Below are positions 6,479 through 11,157 of a stretch of DNA of 11,157 nt, piece by piece. The position numbers and the translations under genes are program-made. The DNA lies in contig JASJBY010000068.1 in NCBI GenBank assembly GCA_030066245.1, forward strand, positions 1 to 11,157. Direction: 5' to 3'. Source of the stretch: Gammaproteobacteria bacterium. GTDB lineage: Bacteria > Pseudomonadota > Gammaproteobacteria > JAABTG01. How positions within the stretch are numbered: the first letter of the stretch is position 1; each line of letters begins with the position of its first letter. The notes under the pieces were generated by a model, which was not told the origin of the DNA, did no database searches, and saw only the letters and a list, made by a program, of their open reading frames with translations.

Positions 6479-6510
6479 CCCTTGAAATTTGCCCGGTCTT
6501 GCTCCATTTA
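6479..6510 (+). promoter_or_regulatory. Sigma-32 (RpoH) heat-shock promoter for hsp20
   Basis: CCCTTGAA (6479-6486) is an exact match to the extended sigma-32 -35 consensus. After 14 bases measured from CTTGAAA comes CTCCATTTA (6502-6510), one mismatch from the CCCCATtTA -10. Spacing and both elements fit RpoH. The expected start is near 6516, giving a leader of about 65 bases before the hsp20 ATG. Confidence 0.85.
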
Positions 6511-6546
6511 AATCGCATAGACGAGCGATGGTATGGAAATCCATTG

Positions 6547-6573
6547 GCCTGCGTTAGGGACTTATTCGGAGGT
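6547..6573 (+). promoter_or_regulatory. Candidate ROSE-like RNA thermometer covering the hsp20 ribosome site
   Basis: GCCTGCG (6547-6553) can pair with CGGAGGT (6567-6573), enclosing a 13-base loop. The helix buries the whole GGAGG Shine-Dalgarno (6568-6572). The pairs are G-U, C-G, C-G, U-A, a G-G mismatch (6551/6569), C-G and G-C. ROSE thermometers of small heat-shock genes also hide the Shine-Dalgarno in an imperfect helix that includes a G-G pair. A hairpin nearer the 5' end (ATCGC 6512-6516 with GCGAT 6525-6529) is possible. This is inferred by hand pairing only. Confidence 0.45.
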
Positions 6574-6579
6574 GAAATT

Positions 6580-7029
6580 ATGAGCGTTTTCCGTTATGAG
6601 CCTTGGAATCTGCACCGGCAACTGCAGAACGAGATTAACCGGGTGCTGGAAACCAGCTTGGCGGGCAGCAGCGACGAAGACAGCTCAAGCGTGGTTACGA
6701 GCCACTGGACACCGGCGGTCGACATCAAAGAGGAAAAAGATCGCTTCGTGCTCTACGCAGATATACCCGGCGTGGACCCGGCACAGATCAGCATCACCAT
6801 GGATAACGGTGTACTCACTGTCCAGGGCGAGCGTGTCGCGGAGGAAGACCAGGAGCGTGACGCATTCAAGCGCATGGAACGGGCTCGCGGCACGTTTTAC
6901 CGGCGTTTCAGTCTGCCCGACACGGCCGACCCGGAGCGGATAAGCGCCCGCGGCAGTCACGGCGTGCTCCAGATCGTGATTCCGAAGCAGGAGAAGCTGC
7001 AGCCGCGGCGCATCAACGTCGAAGTGTGA
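6580..7029 (+). CDS. Hsp20/alpha-crystallin small heat-shock protein
   Basis: A 149-residue class A small heat-shock protein, an ATP-independent cytoplasmic holdase that binds unfolding proteins as large oligomers. A short N-terminal arm (1-42) starts with FRYEPWNLHRQLQNEINR. The alpha-crystallin domain runs from about 43 to 137: WTPAVDIKEEKDRFVLYADIPGV, then NGVLTVQGER (76-85), GTFYRRFSLP (104-113) and HGVLQIVIPK (127-136). The C-terminal RRINVEV provides the I-x-V oligomerisation motif. The ATG at 6580 has a strong GGAGGTGA at 6568-6575. Regulation is unusually readable: a sigma-32 promoter upstream plus a leader that can mask the ribosome site. The degQ-like gene follows after 88 bases. 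Confidence 0.96.
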   Translation: MSVFRYEPWNLHRQLQNEINRVLETSLAGSSDEDSSSVVTSHWTPAVDIKEEKDRFVLYADIPGVDPAQISITMDNGVLTVQGERVAEEDQERDAFKRMERARGTFYRRFSLPDTADPERISARGSHGVLQIVIPKQEKLQPRRINVEV

Positions 7030-7086
7030 GCGAAGCGCCAGGTACCAGTTGGGTCAATCTGCCAGGCCGGAGTGCATCTGGAATCT

Positions 7087-7100
7087 GCAGTGCACACTGC
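7087..7100 (+). repeat. Inverted repeat in the hsp20-degQ spacer
   Basis: GCAGTG and CACTGC flank CA, a 6-bp inverted repeat lying just before the degQ ribosome site (AAGGA, 7107-7111). No T tract follows, so it is not a terminator. It could be an mRNA processing or stability hairpin between the two genes, or an operator. Confidence 0.35.
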
Positions 7101-7117
7101 GGCAGCAAGGACGAGCC

Positions 7118-8470
7118 GTGTATAGGCTAGCGCTCCTTGCCTGGCTGGCCCTCTGGCTGCCGTCCACCGCGCTCGCGGCGCTGCCGGCAGCGGTGGACGG
7201 CGACAGCCTGCCCAGTCTCGCTCCCATGCTGGAGCGGACCACACCGGCAGTCGTGAACATCTCCACTCGCGGCGTTGCAAAGACGCGCCAAAGCCCCCTT
7301 CTGAGCGACCCCTTTTTTCGCCGTTTTTTTGATCTGCCGCGCCGTCCCCGGGAACGCAAGACTCATAGCCTCGGCTCGGGCGTAGTGGTGGACGAGCGTC
7401 GCGGCTTCGTCGTCACCAACCACCACGTCATTGAGAACGCCCAGGAAATCATCGTCACTCTGCGGGACGGTCGTCGGCTGGACGCCATCCTGGTAGGGGC
7501 CGATCCGGAAACGGATGTTGCGGTGATTAAGATTCCGCCCACTGATCTGACGGCCCTTAAATTCGCTGACTCGGACACCCATAAGGTAGGGGACTTCGTT
7601 GTCGCCATTGGCAACCCGTTCGGACTCGGGCAGACCGTGACCTCCGGGATTATCAGTGCCGTGGGTCGAACCGGTCTCGGTATCGAGGGCTACGAGGACT
7701 TCATCCAGACCGACGCCTCCATCAACCCGGGCAACTCCGGGGGCGCCCTGGTCAATCTGCGGGGCGAGCTGCTCGGTATCAACACAGCCATCTTGGCACC
7801 CAGCGGCGGTAACGTGGGCATCGGCTTCGCGATTCCGTCGAACATGGTGCGCCAAGTCATGGACCACGTGGTCAAGTACGGGGAAGTGCGGCGAGGCCAG
7901 CTGGGAGTCAGCGTGCAGGATCTCACGCCTGCGCTGGCAGCGGCCTTCGACATACCGGCACAACAAGGTGCCGTCGTCGTCGAGGTTGAGCGAGATTCAC
8001 CGGCCGGGAAAGTGGGGCTGCAGCCCGGGGACATCGTCGTGGCCATGAACGACCGCCCGGTGCGCAGTGCGGCCGACCTAAGGAACAGCGTCGGGCTTTT
8101 GGGAATTGGTCAGGCCGTCCGCATGGACATCCTGCGGACCGGTAAGCCAAGGACCCTGACAGCCCGCATCGCGGAGCCGTCTGACAGCTTGATGCCGGGG
8201 CGACGGCTGCACCGCAGCCTGGATGGCGCGGTCTTTGGCTTGACCCCGTTGTCAGGGGACAGACGCGAAAAAGCCGTCATGGTCAAAGAGCTTGAACCCA
8301 GCAGTGCGGCCTGGAGCACCGGCCTGCGAAAGGGTGACATCATCTCGCACGTCAACCGGCAAAAAGTCGCGGATATGGACGATCTCATGCGCCTGGTGCG
8401 GGGCAATCGGGACAATCTGACCCTGCACATGCGGCGCGGGAAGAGCTCGGTCTATATTATTATCCGCTGA
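7118..8470 (+). CDS. degQ: DegQ/HtrA-type periplasmic serine endoprotease
   Basis: A 450-residue trypsin-like protease with two PDZ domains, the DegP/DegQ layout and length. It degrades misfolded envelope proteins as an oligomer in the periplasm. The signal peptide (1-20, RLALLAWLALWLPSTALA) has an AxA-type cleavage site. The catalytic triad is His103 (VVTNHHVI), Asp133 (ETDVAVIKI) and Ser207 (NPGNSGGALVN). PDZ1 spans about 258-350 (RGQLGV start, GDIVVAMN core) and PDZ2 about 366-448. The segment before the protease core is short and has no long LA-loop Gln-rich stretch like DegP, favouring DegQ. I chose the GTG at 7118 because AAGGA lies at 7107-7111 and it begins the signal peptide. A TTG at 7049 would add 23 residues that spoil it. 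It probably shares the hsp20 heat-shock transcript; I see no clear sigma-E promoter. Confidence 0.95.
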   Translation: MYRLALLAWLALWLPSTALAALPAAVDGDSLPSLAPMLERTTPAVVNISTRGVAKTRQSPLLSDPFFRRFFDLPRRPRERKTHSLGSGVVVDERRGFVVTNHHVIENAQEIIVTLRDGRRLDAILVGADPETDVAVIKIPPTDLTALKFADSDTHKVGDFVVAIGNPFGLGQTVTSGIISAVGRTGLGIEGYEDFIQTDASINPGNSGGALVNLRGELLGINTAILAPSGGNVGIGFAIPSNMVRQVMDHVVKYGEVRRGQLGVSVQDLTPALAAAFDIPAQQGAVVVEVERDSPAGKVGLQPGDIVVAMNDRPVRSAADLRNSVGLLGIGQAVRMDILRTGKPRTLTARIAEPSDSLMPGRRLHRSLDGAVFGLTPLSGDRREKAVMVKELEPSSAAWSTGLRKGDIISHVNRQKVADMDDLMRLVRGNRDNLTLHMRRGKSSVYIIIR

Positions 8471-8527
8471 CTAGTGCGCCGTGCCGCGCCACCCGGTGTA
8501 ACTCTCACCACACCGACTTCGACATGG

Positions 8528-8537
8528 TGTCTAGACA
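8528..8537. repeat. 10-bp perfect palindrome TGTCTAGACA
   Basis: TGTCTAGACA lies in the 120-base convergent spacer between the degQ and rmuC stops. The same spacer holds an inverted repeat CGGTGT/ACACCG (8494-8515, 10-base loop) without a T tract, so no terminator can be called. The motif's first eight bases recur at 10102-10109, on the other side of rmuC. Confidence 0.3.
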
Positions 8538-8590
8538 AATCATCAGTGCCCACAGCATGGGGCCCGGTCCTGCAAAGCGCCTATCAAGGC

Positions 8591-10042
8591 TCAGTGGCCC
8601 ATCGCTGACTGGGACGCGCCTGCCGCCTGTTCGCCACCTTCCAGTTGTGCCAGCGGCTCCGGCTGCGCTTCCAGATCCACCCGCTCTATGCTCTTAAAAC
8701 GGTGGGTGATCTTGCCGGCAGAGACGTTCACCTCGTCAACGTCCTCCTTGGCCTGCCGAATGTGCCGGGCCAGGTTGTCCATGCGCTTTTGAAATCGCTG
8801 GAAGTCTTTGGCCAGGCCGCCCAGATGTTCGCGAATGACATGTACCTGACGGCGCGTGGCGTCGTCTTTGAGCACTGCCCGCGCCGTATTGAGCACGGCC
8901 ATGAGCGTTGTCGGGGAGCACAGCCAGACGCGGGCGGCGTGTGCTTCCTCGACCAGGGCAGGATGATGCGCCTGCACCTCGGCAAACACCGCCTCAGCCG
9001 GAATGAACATGACGGCGCCGTCAGAGGTGGTTCCCGGAAGAATGTACTTCGAGGCAATGTCCCGGATGTGTTTGCGAATGTCCTGCCGGAACTGGCGTTC
9101 TGCTGACCGGCGTTCGCTTCTGCCGAGTTGCTCGTCGGACATGCGGCGATAGGATTCCAGGGGAAACTTCGCATCGATGATCACATGCCCCGTTGGCTCC
9201 GGCAGAAACAGGATGCAGTCCGCTCGGACACCACCGGGCAGCGAGTGCTGGAGCTCGAAGCTGGATTCCGGCAGCACATTGCGGACCAGGGCGCTGAGCT
9301 GGACCTCGCCGAAGGCCCCGCGCGAGCGTTTGTCCGCGAGCACTTCCTGAAGACTCATCACGTTGCTGGACAGGTCCGTGATCTTTTTCTGCGCCTCGTC
9401 GATCAGTGCAAGCCGCTTGAGCACGTCGGCGAAGGTCGCCGTGGTTTTCTCGAAGCCCTCCGACAGGCGCTGCTCCACCTGACCGCTGATCTCTTTCAGG
9501 CGCGCGTCGGTGCGGGTCGTCAGTCCTTCCACCCGGTCGCCCAGCTCTCGGGAACTCCGTGCCAAGGCGTCGCCCACCTGTTTGTTCACACCCTGCACCC
9601 CGGAGTGCAACGAGTCCTGTAGCAGCTTGAGGGCGTGGGTCTGACGTTGCTCGAATCGCGTCTGGTACTGACCAAGGCCTTTCTGCAGCGCTTCACGAAG
9701 CGCCCAGAGCGACTTGACCGTCTGGCTGTTGGCCTCGGCTAGCGCGTTGGTCTGTCCGCCCTGCAGTTGCCGCAGGCGCCGCTCCAGCACCTGAATGGTT
9801 GCCAACTGGCCGGCCCTCAGGGACTTCTCCAGGCGGTGCAGTATCGCGTCGCTGTTGCGAATATGCCCCTCGAGTTGGGCGAGCAGGGTGGCGTCATGCC
9901 GGCTCCGCTCGTGGAGGCGGGCGTCGAGCCTGACCAGTGATTCAAGCATACGAGCCTGGTTGAGGCTGAGGCGGGTAAAGCGCCAGATCAGCACCGGCAG
10001 CAGTGCCAGCACGAGTAGGCCCAGCAGGAGGTCGGATTCCAT
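8591..10042 (-). CDS. rmuC: RmuC family DNA recombination protein
   Basis: A 483-residue RmuC homologue. RmuC limits recombination at inverted repeats in E. coli and is thought to be a membrane-tethered nuclease. The order is typical: an N-terminal membrane anchor (about 4-22), a long coiled coil (about 25-235, with repeated Leu/Gln/Arg heptads), then the RmuC domain. The domain starts at RGAFGEVQLSALV (241-253) and carries the PD-(D/E)xK-like core with Asp275 (ADCILFLPEP) and VIIDAKFPLESYRRM (287-301, Asp290, Lys292). RVWLCSPTTLMAVLNT (371-386) is another family block. The tail after 455 is Gln/Ala-rich and unconserved. I chose the ATG at 10042, which has GGAG seven bases upstream and starts the anchor; a start at 10078 would add 12 residues before it. 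It converges on degQ and diverges from the SirB1-like gene. Confidence 0.95.
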   Translation of the reverse strand: MESDLLLGLLVLALLPVLIWRFTRLSLNQARMLESLVRLDARLHERSRHDATLLAQLEGHIRNSDAILHRLEKSLRAGQLATIQVLERRLRQLQGGQTNALAEANSQTVKSLWALREALQKGLGQYQTRFEQRQTHALKLLQDSLHSGVQGVNKQVGDALARSSRELGDRVEGLTTRTDARLKEISGQVEQRLSEGFEKTTATFADVLKRLALIDEAQKKITDLSSNVMSLQEVLADKRSRGAFGEVQLSALVRNVLPESSFELQHSLPGGVRADCILFLPEPTGHVIIDAKFPLESYRRMSDEQLGRSERRSAERQFRQDIRKHIRDIASKYILPGTTSDGAVMFIPAEAVFAEVQAHHPALVEEAHAARVWLCSPTTLMAVLNTARAVLKDDATRRQVHVIREHLGGLAKDFQRFQKRMDNLARHIRQAKEDVDEVNVSAGKITHRFKSIERVDLEAQPEPLAQLEGGEQAAGASQSAMGH

Positions 10043-10092
10043 TACACAACTCCGATGCAGAACACGTACAGGTTGCAATTCATCAGATAACC

Positions 10093-10118
10093 GTCTAGCG
10101 TTGTCTAGAATAATCTAT
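10093..10118. repeat. Three TCTAG-type direct repeats at exact 10-bp phasing
   Basis: GTCTAG at 10093-10098, GTCTAG at 10103-10108 and a degenerate TCTAT at 10114-10118 recur every 10 bases, on one face of the helix. They lie in the 87-base divergent promoter region of rmuC and the SirB1-like gene, which is markedly AT-richer than its surroundings. TAGAAT (10106-10111) and TATAAA (10116-10121) are possible -10 elements overlapping the repeats. This could be an activator or repressor array, or chance in AT-rich sequence. Confidence 0.35.
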
Positions 10119-10129
10119 AAAATTCAACT

Positions 10130-10975
10130 ATGGACGAACATTCTTTAAAGTATTTTAATGAAATTGTGGCCGTAAGCGAGCCGGAACTCAATCTCGCCGA
10201 GGCCGCACTGGCCATCGCCACGTTCGAGTACCCGGAAATGGACACGGTGGGTTACCTGACGCGTCTCGACGAGATGGCTGAAAATATCCGGGCGGAGTTG
10301 GATGTCGGCTCGCCGGACCCCCTGGACATGTTGGGGGAATTGAACCGCTACCTTTACAGTCACCTGGGTTTTTCGGGCAACTTGACCGACTATTTCGATC
10401 CTCGGAACAGCTTCCTCAACGACGTGCTGGACAGGCGGCTCGGTAACCCCATCAGCCTGTCCCTGGTGCACATGGAAGTGGGGCGACGCCTCGGACTTCC
10501 CGTAGAAGGCGTCTCCTTCCCGGGCCACTTCCTGGTAAAGATGGACGTTGACGGCGGCGCTGTGATCATGGATCCCTTCCTCCAGGGCACGTCCCTGAGT
10601 CTGGATGAATTGGCTCGGCGCGCCGAGTCCGTATTCGACGCGGACACGCCGGTAAGGGAGCTACTGCCCCAGCTGCTGGAGAACGCGAGCAAGAAAGACA
10701 TCCTGGTGCGCATGCTGCGAAATCTCAAGAGCATCTACCAGGAGCGCCAGGACTACGAACGTCTCATCCATGTGGTGGACATGATGCTGTCAGTAAATCC
10801 TGATCTGCCTCGAGAAACCCGCGACCGGGCGCGTGTCTATCAGGCGCTGGATCATCACTATGCGGCCATACGGGACTACCGCCGCTACCTGCAGCTGGCG
10901 CCCCAGGCCGACGATGCGGAAGAAGTGCGCGAGCTGCTAGTCGGTCTTCAGGCGCTCGCTCCGAAGCTGCACTGA
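10130..10975 (+). CDS. SirB1-like transglutaminase-fold protein with C-terminal TPR repeats
   Basis: A 281-residue cytoplasmic protein of the SirB1/YchA family (Transglut_core2 plus TPR); its biochemical role is not established. After an N-terminal helical region (AEAALAIATFEYPEMDTVGYL, 23-43), the core block runs from 95 to 137: FLNDVLDRRLGNPISLSLVH, then VGRRLGLPVEGVSFPGHFLVK. His133 and Asp148 (MDPF) occupy the His and Asp positions of a transglutaminase triad, but the Cys position near PISLS holds Ser, as is usual in this family, so it is probably not a peptidase. TPR-like helices fill about 190-270. The ATG at 10130 is fixed by an in-frame TAA at 10118-10120. No Shine-Dalgarno precedes it; the upstream sequence is A/T-rich, so a leaderless or very short-leader transcript is possible. 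It ends four bases from the convergent partial gene. Confidence 0.92.
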   Translation: MDEHSLKYFNEIVAVSEPELNLAEAALAIATFEYPEMDTVGYLTRLDEMAENIRAELDVGSPDPLDMLGELNRYLYSHLGFSGNLTDYFDPRNSFLNDVLDRRLGNPISLSLVHMEVGRRLGLPVEGVSFPGHFLVKMDVDGGAVIMDPFLQGTSLSLDELARRAESVFDADTPVRELLPQLLENASKKDILVRMLRNLKSIYQERQDYERLIHVVDMMLSVNPDLPRETRDRARVYQALDHHYAAIRDYRRYLQLAPQADDAEEVRELLVGLQALAPKLH

Positions 10976-10979
10976 GCGA

Positions 10980-11157
10980 CTAGCGGAAGTTAGCGGGCGG
11001 CGCAGGCGGTGCGGGCGGTGTCCCTGTTCCGGCTTCTCCGGCTTGGAAGGGAAACGGAGGTGGCGCCGGCGGCCTGCCAAAGGTGGGTTTCGGCATGCCC
11101 TCGGGGATAATCTGAACCGGCACGGAGGCTGCCGCCACGGGCAGGTTCCACTCGCCT
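10980..11157 (-). CDS. Partial gene: proline-rich C-terminus of an unrecognised protein
   Basis: On the minus strand a frame is open from the right edge to a TAG at 10980-10982, giving the last 58 residues of a protein whose start is outside the window. It reads GEWNLPVAAASVPVQIIPEG, then a Pro/Phe stretch with GRPPAPPPFPF, and ends PPAPPAPPANFR. Third codon positions are mostly G or C, which supports coding. I do not recognise the family. A Pro/Ala/Gly tail like this is usually a flexible extension rather than a folded domain. It converges on the SirB1-like gene, with only four bases between the two stop codons and no terminator visible. Confidence 0.55.
   Translation of the reverse strand, partial: GEWNLPVAAASVPVQIIPEGMPKPTFGRPPAPPPFPFQAGEAGTGTPPAPPAPPANFR

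Noticed and set aside
7312..7330. T6 and T7 runs within degQ as phase-variable or frameshift sites
   Set aside because: They encode Phe-Phe pairs usual at this point in DegQ-type proteins, the frame is intact, and no useful alternative frame follows.
7127..7966. Minus-strand open frame of 279 codons opposite degQ
   Set aside because: Antisense shadow of a gene with a full signal peptide, triad and PDZ domains; His/Asp/Gly-rich composition is typical of reversed GC-rich coding sequence.
9128..9622. Plus-strand open frame of 164 codons opposite rmuC
   Set aside because: Shadow of the rmuC coiled-coil region, with no family resemblance of its own.
1..11157. CRISPR, phage, insertion sequence, toxin-antitoxin or tRNA genes
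   Set aside because: Looked for on both strands: no spaced repeat array, transposase, integrase, terminal repeats or tRNA-like cloverleaf was visible.

Overview
The window is a stretch of GC-rich bacterial chromosome. The gene set (SirB1-like protein, RmuC, DegQ-type protease, DUF1820, YhdN-like DUF1992, class A Hsp20) points to a gammaproteobacterium. A Chromatiales/Ectothiorhodospiraceae-like lineage is my best guess from gene content alone. Coding density is high, with no rRNA, tRNA, CRISPR array, insertion sequence or phage gene visible. No gap between genes exceeds about 170 bases.

Layout. (1) 1-628: the possible tail of an upstream gene runs into a CYTH/triphosphate tunnel domain gene. 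(2) 705-1100, minus strand: a lone NifX/NifB-type cofactor-binding domain protein with no other nif gene nearby. (3) 1271-5939, plus strand: a tightly packed six-gene run, probably one operon: nfeD-type membrane serine protease, stomatin/SPFH protein, cupin, isoprenylcysteine-methyltransferase-like membrane enzyme, DUF1992 protein, and a 3-hydroxyisobutyrate-dehydrogenase-family reductase. (4) 6070-6411, minus strand: DUF1820. (5) 6580-8470, plus strand: Hsp20 chaperone followed by a DegQ-like periplasmic protease. These sit behind a near-consensus sigma-32 promoter and a 5' leader that can fold its Shine-Dalgarno away in a ROSE-like helix. (6) 8591-10042, minus strand: rmuC. (7) 10130-10975, plus strand: SirB1-like transglutaminase-fold/TPR protein. 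(8) 10980-11157, minus strand: the proline-rich C-terminus of a gene that continues off the right edge.

How it works together. The NfeD protease and stomatin are a known membrane quality-control pair. Here the pair is followed by a small cupin and a membrane methyltransferase homologue, which suggests a membrane-maintenance locus. The Hsp20/DegQ block couples a cytoplasmic holdase with a periplasmic protease under a heat-shock promoter. The rest is ordinary housekeeping. The observations most worth checking are the candidate RNA thermometer before hsp20, an A8 slippery run placed so that a -1 shift would fuse the methyltransferase to DUF1992, the extended nfeD operon, and the Shine-Dalgarno-less start of the SirB1-like gene beside 10-bp phased TCTAG repeats. 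I see no strong intrinsic terminators, and nothing in the window is clearly a new defence or mobile system.
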